DNA of 64,000 nucleotides from NCBI GenBank assembly GCA_003550325.1, contig QKWP01000120.1, positions 59,310 to 123,309 on the forward strand, in the 5' to 3' direction. Of the stretch, positions 45,165 to 54,989 are shown in pieces (within the stretch, counting starts at the first letter, position 1; each line of letters opens with the position of its first letter). The notes beneath the pieces were generated by a model that saw only the letters and a list, made by a program, of their open reading frames with translations, did no database searches and was not told the DNA's origin. The DNA is from Gigaspora rosea. Its lineage: Eukaryota > Glomeromycota > Glomeromycetes > Diversisporales > Gigasporaceae. The position numbers and the translations under genes were made by a program.

Positions 45165-46050
45165 TAAATGACCTGAAATGTCCCAAATGACTAATCATTG
45201 TATGACCCAATCTGGTTCGGTTTGGTCTATTTTGGTTCAGGTCCGGTCTATTACTGTATGGTATCCAGTTTTAAGACTTTGTTAGTCCAGACCGTTCCAG
45301 ATTAGTCCAGTCTTAAGACTTTGAACAAAAACTGTTCTTTAGATTAATTGTGGTTCATTAGCCTAAGATCGGACTCATAACATCCCTAAGTCATTTAGTC
45401 ATTTCGAAGATGATCTAAAAGGTCATTTAACATATGTGGATTTATATATTAAAGTCAAAATTTTAATATTGTAAGTATAATATTTATATCTTAAATAAAT
45501 TTGTTCAAAATAATAAATTGCATATATTATTTCGAATTTTACTTAAAACATAAATATTAATTGACTTTATAAGATTTAGATTTTAATATATAGCAAAGAT
45601 TATTGATTAGTTTGATAACTTTTTATATAAACAATTCGACCAATAAAATTATTTTATATGCAAAATGACCTAATGAATTTAATAATCAAGATGATCTTGT
45701 CATGATTTAATGATTTGGAGTCATTTCGATTAAACAATCGGATCATTTCCATTCCTAGGTTGGGCTGAGCATATAAACTTTTATCGGGCTTGGGTCTGAG
45801 CCTACAAATACCTAGCCCAACCCAGTTTATTTAGATTATGCATTTAAGTTGATCAAATCTGTATAAAAAAAAAAAAAAAAAATTATATCTGGGATACAAA
45901 CTCTATATACACAATTATCTAATAACTAATCATTTCTAAATAATCCTGGTAATTTCTAAATAATCATGGTCATGTTATTTCCAGATGGTTCAAAATTGTA
46001 ATGACTAATAATAACTAGTCATTTCAGGATCATTTTTGATATCATTTGAA
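45165..46050. repeat. nested core-iterated repeats (AATGACCT/GATCATTT core enclosing a GGTTCGGTTTGG core)
   Basis: Variants of AATGACT, TCATTT and GATGATC spread from 45165 to 46050. Embedded at 45200-45385 is a second core (GGTTCGGTTTGG, GGTCCGGTC, CCAGACCG) whose right edge is ATAACATCCCTAAG. A third, at 45755-45835, has GGGCTTGGGTCTGAGCC and CTAGCCCAACCCAG. Confidence 0.55.
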
Positions 46051-46429
46051 AAATTTGCAAATAAGCAGTTTATTTACTATTACTGTACATATTTTTTAAA
46101 ATACAAATACCTAGTATAATTATTTTTTAAACAAATTTTTTTTTTTTTTGTAAACAAATTTGTTCAAGAATAATAAAATGTACTTTTGACATTTATTATT
46201 ATATAATATATAAATTTTTATATATTTTTATTTATGGGAAAAGTTTTTCCATGCACCCACATGATCATGCACCCCTCTATATAAACAATGATTATTTTTA
46301 ATTGATAATCATTGTTTTTTTTCTACAGTATTGGTTTTTTTTTTGTTTTTTGCTTACTTGTTACTAATTTTTTTTTTTAGCTTATCACTTTTTGTCATCA
46401 TCATTGGTGTTCTAATATCATTGTCATTG

Positions 46430-46954
46430 TTATTGTTGGTTGTTGTTGTTGGTGTTGGTGTTGTTGTTGTCATTAGTGTTACTATTAGATTTCATGAATT
46501 GATCTTGTATTACTAGTAGTCTTGTAGAGTAGTCTTGCAGAATGATCTTGTAGAGTGTTTTTCCAACATTTTTGTAGGTTTTCTCTGGCATTCTTGTAAA
46601 ATATGATCTTATATGTTTTTTTAGCATTTTTGTAGAATTCTTTTCCAGCATTCTTATAAGTTGGTCTTGTGCATTTTTCCAGTATTGTATTTGTTTTTGA
46701 TGTTTTGAGTAGTTTTTTACTAATCCTTTTTCATTTTTTAGATTTTTATTTTTTATATGGGGTTTGTCTTGTTTGCTTTGTTGGGTTTGAGAATTGCCAG
46801 AGCATAAAATTAGCAGCTTTTGGTGAGTAGTTTTCTTTTTTGTCTTTATTATTTTTTTTTGCAATATTTCCTTGTAGGTTCTTTGTAATATGAAATCAGA
46901 ACCAAGTATTAGTAAAGTTGCTATTACTAATATTGTTAATATAATAATATTCAT
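46430..46954 (-). CDS. hypothetical protein with N-terminal membrane helix and internal repeats
   Basis: 174 codons. Residues 3-24 form a hydrophobic helix ('ILTILVIATLLILGSDFIL'), a signal anchor or signal peptide. A Lys/Gln-rich middle follows, then an imperfect repeat of about 10-14 residues built on 'KNAQDQLIRMLEKN', 'TKMLKKHIRSYFTRMPEK' and 'YKNVGKTLYKIILQDY'. It ends in an Asn/Thr/Gln-rich tail. The repeat is also visible in the DNA as CCAGCATTCTTGTA-like units. I do not recognise the family. The frame is unbroken in a neighbourhood where other coding remnants are full of stops, which favours a real gene, but the repetitive DNA could itself keep the frame open. The antisense frame 46331-46516 is a shadow. 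Confidence 0.4.
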   Translation of the reverse strand: MNIIILTILVIATLLILGSDFILQRTYKEILQKKIIKTKKKTTHQKLLILCSGNSQTQQSKQDKPHIKNKNLKNEKGLVKNYSKHQKQIQYWKNAQDQLIRMLEKNSTKMLKKHIRSYFTRMPEKTYKNVGKTLYKIILQDYSTRLLVIQDQFMKSNSNTNDNNNTNTNNNNQQ

Positions 46955-47255
46955 TAGTTTTGGGTTTTTGTCAATGTTTGTAGCATAAATCTATTTTGCT
47001 ATATGCTTTTTTTTTGTTTAATAAAATTTATATCACTATCACTGATATGTGATGATATTTGTTGTTTTGGAGTTTTGTTAATACTTATTGCATACTTTTT
47101 TTTAATAAAATTTATAATAGTTATGCAATAATGTTTAATTAAATACTATTATAAATATGATAAATTAAAAAATAAATTAGGGTATAAACATTTATCATCT
47201 GATTTTTTTAGAAGATATGGTCAGAAAGATTATCAGGTGCTATGTAATATAATAC

Positions 47256-47523
47256 TACCGTAAATAGCTGAATACAAGACCCAGGTCTGTTACATTTCAC
47301 CAATTTTAGAATCCTATAATAGACTTGGGTATAGTACACAGCTAAGAGCTTATATCATGTAGTGTAAAAATTTGAGAAGCACATACTTTTTGTACTTATA
47401 ATATGCAATTTAGATTTTAAAAAAGAGCTACATTTATTTAAAAAAATTCTGCAATCTGCACCCTGGTATAGTACATAGTGGGTCTACTATTTAGAGGGAT
47501 CTTTTATCTGGCTATTTATAGTA
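47256..47523. repeat. MITE, TACCGTAAATGGCCGGAT family, decayed copy 2
   Basis: Ends are TACCGTAAATAGCTGAATAC and ATCTGGCTATTTATAGTA. Internal GGTCTGTTACATTTCACCAA is identical to the inverse of copy 1 at 36947-37220. Most CG dinucleotides of copy 1 are TG or CA here (GGCCGGAT versus AGCTGAAT, CCGGGTCTG versus CCAGGTCTG). Confidence 0.85.
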
Positions 47524-47839
47524 TTAGCTAATCAAAATTGCCCAAAATAACTATATAAAAGTTTCAATAATAATAATTAAAAATATAAAATTATATTAAT
47601 TTCTGGCTATGATTTTTTTACAATTACTAATTCAAATTAGATGAAAATTTTTTTGAAGATATAAATAATATTTGGCTACAACATATTAAAATTTTAGCCA
47701 ATTTGAATTAGTAATTCTTAAGAAATTGCTTAATCAGACTCAAACTCAATTATGGTTTAGTTTGGATCTAGTCTGAAGCCTGTAGACTGGTCTGAGTTTA
47801 AATATATTTATATGTATTTTTTTGGTGCTGAACAAGTTT

Positions 47840-48841
47840 AGAACCCCAGACATCTAGTACAGATGTCATACATTACGCGTTTTAGCAAAAACCTCTAAAA
47901 TTTAAGAAGCAAAAAAAACAGTTTTTAGCAATTATCTTAGCATCTAGTGGTCCATTTGAATGAACTTTTTTTTAAAATGAAGCTCTCCAGGGTGTGGCGA
48001 CCTAGAGAAGTGGCCAGGTTGTCACCCCCCAAGCGGCAGGTCGACGGTTCAAATCCCACTGGCGACAATAACGAAAATTAGGCCTGTGTTACGGTAACTG
48101 TGACTTAACATCGGTTGGGTGAAAAACCTGTAACTTTGGTTCCACCATCTTGAATGGAAGCTCTCGGGCGCAATAAGTGTTTGTTATACTGAAAAATCCA
48201 AGGAACCAGAAAAACAGAAACCCGTTTAGAAAGACTCGAGTAAGGAGGTAGATTAGGATCTCTGATGGTGCTACCATAAATAAGGTCGGTGCTGGGATCT
48301 GAACGAACCTTACAAGGGCAAGGGACGTACCTCGTGATTCGAATATCAGACCGCGTGGTACCAAATATCCAGGGGAATAAACCGACAAAATGGGACGAAG
48401 TTGCTCGACTGGTACTGGATGCCTGCAGGGTAAATTAGCCCTATGGGTGTTTGTGTAAGTTAATTGGTGGATTCGTATATTTAGATCAGAGGTTTTGAAT
48501 AGGCAATACCCGTAGTGGGTTGCAGGTATAGCAGCTAGTGTAGAACCTGCAGGCGGACTACTTAAATTAGGCACCAAAAGTGCACGTGTGGCTAGTTGTA
48601 CTCTCGTCTTTGTACACAACTATTAATTAATAAAGTGGCCCAATAAGCCGAGCAAGGCTACAGTCTAAACGTAAAAAAAAAAAATAAAGCTCTCAGTGAA
48701 ACGCATCTAACAAAAAAAGTTTATTCAATACTAATCACTAGATTAGAAGTTATTTAAGTAAATATAGTTTTGTTATTTTTAGCAAATTAGATCAAAATTG
48801 GCCAAAATCCAGTTATGACCTATAAGAGATGTCCGGGTTCT
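47840..48841. repeat. MITE, AGGACCC family, split by a SINE
   Basis: The outer ends AGAACCCCAGACATCTAGTA and TATAAGAGATGTCCGGGTTCT are flanked by a perfect 8-bp duplication ACAAGTTT (47832-47839 and 48842-48849). Without the SINE, the interior aligns with the inverse of 27308-27604. Confidence 0.92.
47988..48680 (+). mobile_element. tRNA-headed SINE-like retroposon
   Basis: The insert begins near CAGGGTGTGGCGACC. Its head has an A-box-like CTAGAGAAGTGGCC (48002-48015) and a consensus B box GGTTCAAATCC (48046-48056) about 40 bases later, in a T-arm-like setting (GTCGACGGTTCAAATCCCAC), as in RNA polymerase III promoters of tRNA genes. The roughly 600-base body is non-coding on the plus strand. 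The 3' end is CTAAACGT followed by a 13-A run. AAAATGAAGCTCTC (47974-47987) and AAAATAAAGCTCTC (48681-48694) are the 14-bp target duplication. The empty site exists in the MITE at 27308. It is probably mobilised by a LINE in trans. It is long for a SINE. The 176-codon antisense frame (48089-48619) is a shadow. Confidence 0.85.
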
Positions 48842-49501
48842 ACAAGTTTACTTAGTATATGAAGTTAAAATTAATTAGTAAAATTTTGTAAATTACAAGA
48901 TTTTATAGAATTTTATTAATAAAATTCTATAAAATCTTATAATCACAAATTTTTATTAATTAATTCTAACTTTATACTAAGTAAATATTTTTAGCATTTA
49001 AAAATACATCAAATTGGTATAATTATTTTTATTTTACCTGAAATTTAGAAAATAGATACAAAATTTTGAATTTTTAATCAAAAAAAAAATCAAATTTAAA
49101 TATCTTTTCTCCAAATTTCAAGTAAAATAAAAACAACTCTGCTAATTTAATGTATTTTTAGATGCTAAACAAGTTTAAAGTTAGAATCAATTAGTAAAAT
49201 ATTATGAATTATAAAATTTTATTAAATTTAATTAATAAAAGTCTATAAAATCTATTATTCATTAAATTTTACTAATTAATTCTAACTTAATGCATTAATA
49301 TTAGGGATGTTAAAATGCTTATATAAACTCTGCTTAAGCAGGTTCCAAGCACAAACTTTTACAGTTTGCTTATAAATTTTTTAAGCACCGCTTAAAAGCA
49401 AATATGCTTTTAATGCTTCAAACCTGCTTAAAGCAATTATGCTTCAAATTTGCTCAAAAGCAAATATGATTTAAATTAGCTTAATTAAATTTGTTTAATT
49501 A

Positions 49502-50038
49502 CTGATCCAGATAAGATCGGCACTATTTTTATATTAGAATTTGGGGCAAAATTACTATGATTTTCATTATATGGTGGAATCTGACATCCTTCAAATGAAA
49601 AATAATTTTTTTTATTAAGTTAACAGCCCATGTCTATTAATTGAAAGTTGTAGAGCTCACTGAGACGCATCTAATGGTGGTTAGGTCATTCAAATCGGCC
49701 CAGTATACACTGATATATCACTAAAAAACGATTGGCCGACTATATAAAATTCTATGTAAACAAACTAGAAATTTTATATAGTCGGCCAATCGTTTTTTAG
49801 CGATATCTCAGCATACACTGGGCCAATTTGAATGATCTAACCACCATTAGATGCGTCTCAGTGAGCTCTACAACTTTCAATTAATCGATATGAGCTGTTA
49901 ACTTAATAAAAAAATTATTTTTCATTCGAAGGATGTCAGATTCCACCATATAATGAAAGTTTATATTGTACTTATCCCCAAAATTTACTATTGTCCCAAT
50001 ATGGTAATAGTGCTGATCTTATCTGGATCATCAATTAA
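49502..50038. repeat. large fold-back element, about 250-bp arms
   Basis: TGATCCAGATAAGATC.GCAC at 49503 reads inversely as GTGCTGATCTTATCTGGATCA at 50011-50031. The arms pair almost throughout (GGTGGAATCTGACATCCTTC with GAAGGATGTCAGATTCCACC; CGATTGGCCGAC with GTCGGCCAATCG) around a loop near 49765. No coding frame. It ends at the assembly gap. Confidence 0.92.
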
Positions 50039-50339
50039 NNNNNNNNNNNNNNNNNNNNNNNNNNNNNNNNNNNNNNNNNNNNNNNNNNNNNNNNNNNNNN
50101 NNNNNNNNNNNNNNNNNNNNNNNNNNNNNNNNNNNNNNNNNNNNNNNNNNNNNNNNNNNNNNNNNNNNNNNNNNNNNNNNNNNNNNNNNNNNNNNNNNNN
50201 NNNNNNNNNNNNNNNNNNNNNNNNNNNNNNNNNNNNNNNNNNNNNNNNNNNNNNNNNNNNNNNNNNNNNNNNNNNNNNNNNNNNNNNNNNNNNNNNNNNN
50301 NNNNNNNNNNNNNNNNNNNNNNNNNNNNNNNNNNNNNNN
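50039..50339. other. assembly gap (run of N)
   Basis: About 301 consecutive N. The frame that appears to run into it from 49953 is an artefact. Confidence 0.99.
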
Positions 50340-51705
50340 TAATAAAACTTAGAATTATTATTTCAAAATAATATTTATATATATAAGATTTAATTCTTTG
50401 AAATTATAATTATTTTGAGTTTTTTTTTTTAAAATATAAATTTTAAATTAATAATATATTAGTATAATTGTTCTTTTAATATTTTATATATTGGGCAATG
50501 GGAATTTAGTTTTTTGATATTTTTAAACAATTTTAATAAAAACCAGTTTTAATTTGTTTTAGTATCAAAATAAGAATGCTTCAAGTATAAACTAAATTGC
50601 TTGAGCAATTTGATATTTTTATTATACAAATTTACTTATATAAAGCATGTTGTATAAGCATGCTTATATAACTTTGCTTATATAAGCATGATTATTTTAA
50701 CTAGTTTGTAAAAACCAGTTCAGTCTGCTTCGTTATCCAAGCAGGTATGCTTCGAGCATAAACCAAACTGCTTGAGCGATTTAACATCTCTAATTAATAT
50801 TAACTAAACTTGATCAGCATCTAAAAATACATTAAATCAGCAAAGTTGTTTTTATTTTACTTAAAATTTAAAGAAAAAATATTTAAATTTGACTTTTTTG
50901 ATCAAAAATCCAAAATTATGCATCTATTCTCTAAATTTTAAGTAAATAAAAATAAATATGCCAATTTGATGTATTTTTAAATATTAAACAAGTTTACTTA
51001 GTGCACAAAGTTAGAATTAATTAATAAAAATTTGTGAATTATAAGCTTTTATAGAATTCTATTAATAAAATACTATAAAATCTTATGATTCACAAGATTT
51101 TACTAATTAATTCTAACTTAATGTACTAAGTAAACTTATTTAGCAACTAAAAATACATTAAATCAGCAGGATTGTTATTATTTTATTTAAAATTTGGAGA
51201 AAAGGTGCTTAAATTTGACTTTTTTGATCAAAAATCAAAAATTATGCATTTAATATCTAAATTTCAAGTAAAATAAAAACAATTCTGCCAATTAAATATA
51301 TTTTTAAATATTAAACAAGTTTGCTTAGTGCATAAAGTTAGAATTAATTAATAAAAATTTGTGAATTATAAGATTTCATAGAATTCCATTAATAAAATTC
51401 TTTAAAATTCTATGATTCATATGATTTTACTAATTAATTCTAATTTAATGTACTAGTAAATTTATTTAGCACCTAAAATATATTTAAATTAGTAGAATTG
51501 TTTTTATTTTACTTGAAATTTGAAAAAAAGATATTTAAAATAGGGTTTTTTAAATCAAAAGCCCAAAATTATAAATCTATTCTCTAAATTTTAAATAAAA
51601 TAAAAAATAATTCTACTAATTAAATGTATTTTTAGGTTCTGAACAAGTTTACTTAGTGCATTAAGTTAGAATTAATTTATAAAAATTTGAGAATTATAAA
51701 ATTTT

Positions 51706-52816
51706 ATAGAATTTTGTTAATTTTTTTTTTTTTTTTAGAATTCAGCAGTCATGCTACAACTTTATTTATACACATTTTGTAACCGATACATCATGTGTTA
51801 TGTCTACTCTATGATGACTATTATATTATAGTGCGACCCACCCAGGTGTCATCAAATGATCCTTAAATATGACCTGCTATAACAAACTTTTTCTCATCAT
51901 AACCCTTATCTAGGAAAACTTAGAGTGTCCGAATCACTGATTGGAGTTTGCTACCTATCATAATCGCTTACTTTTTAATCCTCTTCTCCTAACTTCTTGA
52001 GTAGCAGGATTCTACTAGAATAAAAAAGACAACTAAAGAAAATAAAAGGAAATAAAAAAGGGGGAAAAGCTAAAAAAAACCTAAACAAAGACCAAAAGAA
52101 TACAAAGTAAAAATAAAAAGACAGAAGAGGAAGGCAAAAAGTAAACAGCTATGATAGCACTATTTACGCCTATGTCTGGCGATAAAAATTATATAATACT
52201 GTACAAGGAATCGCCTCGCCAAAGTATTATATGTATATAAAAGAAAAATAAAGGAATATTCTAGAATTTATTTTCTGCAGATCTGCCTACTCCATTGTGC
52301 CATGTCTCATTACGCGTCTGTTCCTGTTTATCCACCTGCATGCTTTCTTCCCGATTAGAATAGGAACAACAATGCCGATCTTTTGGAGGAGGTACATTGA
52401 AACTCACATTTTCTATTCAAAATTCTAGAAAAAAAAAACTTCAAGCGAGAATAGGATAGTGGGTATATAGTCAAATATGTTTTTGTAGCCAAAACCTTTA
52501 GAGAGTGTGTTGAAAAACTCATTTTTTTAGTTCACCGTCTAGCCAAACTATAAAAACCTTCGTCGACAGAAGAAAACTTACACCAAAATTTCTTGAACCA
52601 AGAGCATCTACTGCCAGTTATCTTCTACAACTGACGCTTCTAGCTTGCTTGCTGAATATATAAAGGAGTCCCAAAGAAAACAGGAAAGAGATGACCTTAT
52701 AAAAACCAGTATTATAGCTGCTTTGTCTTTTACTAAGAAAAAATCTTTGTTTTTCTTTTGCTTAAAATTTTGGACAAATGATTGATGAGAAGAGAATTCT
52801 GATAGAATTTTGTTAA
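51706..52816 (-). mobile_element. poly(A) retroposon with 15-bp target duplication
   Basis: ATAGAATTTTGTTAA occurs at 51706-51720 and again at 52802-52816. The array unit is continuous if the material between is removed. The 1081-bp insert begins on this strand with about 17 T, that is, a 3' poly(A) tail on the minus strand. TATAAATAAAG, a polyadenylation-type AATAAA, lies about 30 bases upstream of the tail. Its base composition is less AT-rich than the surrounding array. Short minus-strand frames are present (one reads 'FNVPPPKDRHCC' and 'MQVDKQEQTRNETWHNGVG') but no reverse transcriptase is visible. It could be a processed transcript copy, a 5'-truncated LINE, or a non-autonomous element. 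The flanks are typical of target-primed reverse transcription. Confidence 0.85.
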
Positions 52817-53196
52817 TAAAATTTTATAAATCTTATAATTCATTAATTAATTCTAACTTATTGTACTAAATGAACTTTGTTCAGCACCAAAAAATACATA
52901 TAAATATATTTAAACACAAACCAGTCTGCAGACTTTAAACCAGACTTAAATTGAACTTATAAATTGAGTCTAAGTCTGATTTGAAGTCGGAAATTAGTAA
53001 AATTTAGTTTGAATTTGGTCTAGTTATATTATTTGATTTTATAATGTATAATTATAAATTTTAATACTCTAGACTCATACTGGTTTCTGGTTTTTAGTAT
53101 AACAATTACTATTATATACTTTTTTAACAACCATTTAATAGTAACTATATATTGTATAATTTTTTCTAAATATAATTACAAATACAATAAAAAGAG

Positions 53197-53853
53197 GTAT
53201 AGTAATCTAGAGAAGTGGCTAGGTAGTACCCAAGTGGTAGATCAAAAGTTTGAATTCTACTAGTGATATTTTGAAAAATAGGCCTGTGTTCTGGTAACTA
53301 TAGTTCAAATCAGTTGGGTAAAAATACCTGTAATCTTGGTTTTACTATTTTGAATAGAAGCTCTTGAGTACAATCAGTATTTGTTGTACCATCAAATCTA
53401 AAAAACTAGAAAAATATAAACTCATTTAAAAGTCCCAAATAAGAAAGTAGATTAATGATCTTTGATAGCACTACCAAAATGAGGTCAGTGCCAGGTCAAA
53501 TATAGATAATAATAAATTTAAGAATTTATTCTAAGCCCAAATATAAGCCTTGGTGAATATATACATTATCAAAAACCATCTAAATATACAATATGGGACT
53601 ATATTCAGTGCAGCTAGCAATTTTTATAAGAGTAAAGTAGTCTAAGGTTAGTAAATAATTAAGAATAACCTGAAAACTACTAATAAAAAGTTGGTCAATA
53701 GGTATATAAATAGTAGGCAAAGCATGAACCAGAGGGTTTAAACAGACAGGTTCTGTAGTTGGTCTATAGGTATAGTAGCTAGTGAAGAACCTTTGAGTGG
53801 ACTAACTAAATTTGACACCAAAAAAGTATATGTAGCCAGTATTGTTATTGGAC
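53197..53853 (+). mobile_element. decayed second copy of the SINE-like element
   Basis: The head CTAGAGAAGTGGCTAGGTAG, the next CAAGTGGTAGATCAAAAGTTTG, the body GGCCTGTGTTCTGGTAACTA, GAAGCTCTTGAGTACAATCA, the GGTCAGTGCCAGG segment and the distal GTAGCTAGTGAAGAACCTTTGAG follow the order of 47988-48680. Most differences are C-to-T or G-to-A; the B box GGTTCAAATCC is AGTTTGAATTC here. The middle (about 53500-53720) is too diverged to align by eye and the poly(A) tail is not seen. Confidence 0.8.
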
Positions 53854-54985
53854 ATGTTCAACACTATGTTTTTTGTTCAACGTCCAAGATTGTTCAAAAC
53901 TATTCAAGCCTATGTCCAAGGCTTAAATAATTAATGAATTAATTTAATAAATATATAAGGACATTAATAAAGCACACCACTAGTATTCAACACAACATGT
54001 GTTTTGGTCAATCAAAATTCATGAAATTTGTATAATGTGAAGATTAGGTGTAACCTGAATTTTTTGAAAAAATGTGGCTTTTTTCAAAAATTGTTTATAT
54101 CGAAAAATTCTATTTAAAAAACCTATTTTCATATTTTAACAAAAAAAATTCCTTGCAAAATTTTGGTATATATTAATTTTAATTCAAATCTTAACACAGA
54201 CTCTAACCCTAACCCTAACGGCAAAAAATTTTTTTGTATATTATAATTTGTATTTACTAGTATGTTATATACCGGTACATATTAATATATAATTATGAAT
54301 TTTTTTAGATGCTGAATTCATTTTTAAAAAATTAAAATAAATAATCTTAATAAAATTCTAAGTAATTTTAATTTGAAAAAATGTTTATGATGTCTACAAA
54401 ATGTTCAATATACTTTACTGCATATAGCTAGTTGTATACTTGTTAATATAACAAATATCATATATTATCTGACTAACTCATATGATCATAAAAAAATTTT
54501 TTACTGTTATTTTTTATATGTTATGACGTAAACATGTTTATTTAAATTAAAACTTAGCGAGCAACTCCCTACCAATCATGATCATAAATTGCCGGATAAC
54601 ACCAATATTGGGCAAATTGCCGAATACAATAATTTGGCAAATGATTGGCTACACATGCCACAGAGCGGCACGTGATCATTTGCCAAATTGCTGTTATTTG
54701 ACAATTTTTGCCCAATATTGTATACATATTTAATAAACCCTTGCCAAAGTAGACAGTCATTAAACATAAAAAAAATACAAATACAATAAAAAAAATTGAA
54801 TTCAAGTTCAAATTTAATAGCAAGCAGCATAATATTATTAAAAAATAGCTATTTTTACTTAAAATTTGATAATGGATATCTCAATAACTAGTGATCCAAA
54901 TCAGCTTAAAATTTTACTATAAATAGTATTTATAAAATATAAAAATTCAGCTGATCATATCTGCGGATTTTTAGAATTTACTATT
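53854..54985. other. gene-free region with telomere-like tract and a TTGGCAAAT core repeat
   Basis: 54200-54218 reads CTAACCCTAACCCTAACGG. Surrounding text (TTGCAAAATTTTGGTATATA) recurs at 60050-60130. 54590-54730 iterates TTTGGCAAAT and GCCAAATTGC variants. 53850-53930 iterates TGTTCAA/TGTCCAA variants. Antisense frames at 54569-54830 come from this repeat. Confidence 0.5.
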
Positions 54986-54989
54986 AAAA

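Larger units (their letters stand above)
49310..50790. repeat. core-iterated TGCTTAAGC/TGCTTATA repeat, itself interrupted
   Basis: The left end GGGATGTTAAAATGCTTATA and the right end GCGATTTAACATCTCTAA are inverse at the GATGTTAAA part. Both are flanked by TTAATATTA, a possible 9-bp duplication. The interior iterates GCTTAAGC, TGCTTATATAA and GCTTCAAAC variants. It sits in a P unit of the array and is interrupted at 49502-50339 by the fold-back element and the gap. Confidence 0.65.
47750..53040. repeat. tandem array of alternating palindromes with inverted outer borders
   Basis: Two palindromic units alternate with a period of about 330 bp. Unit P has ACAAGTTTACTTAGTGCA and its inverse around a TAGAATTTTATTAATAAAAT centre. 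Unit Q has TGTATTTTTAGATGCT and its inverse around TTGATCAAAAATC. About five P and four Q copies remain: P at about 48842, 49165, 50985, 51305 and 51640; Q between them. The borders are inverse copies of each other: GGTGCTGAACAAGTTT preceded by TTAAATATATTTATATGTAT at the left, and TTCAGCACCAAAAAATACAT at the right (52868). Beyond them lie AGTCTG/CAGACT-rich flanks. Several elements have inserted into the array. Confidence 0.75.

Noticed and set aside
47991..48065. A functional tRNA gene
   Set aside because: A and B boxes are present, but I could not fold an acceptor stem or anticodon arm, and the sequence continues into a long body with a poly(A) end and target duplication, so it is a tRNA-derived SINE head.
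48089..48619. 176-codon minus-strand open frame
   Set aside because: It lies wholly inside the SINE-like element, antisense to its tRNA head; the decayed sister copy at 53197 does not preserve it, and no domain is visible.
49953..50342. 129-codon frame
   Set aside because: Most of it is the run of N; the rest is the right arm of the fold-back element.
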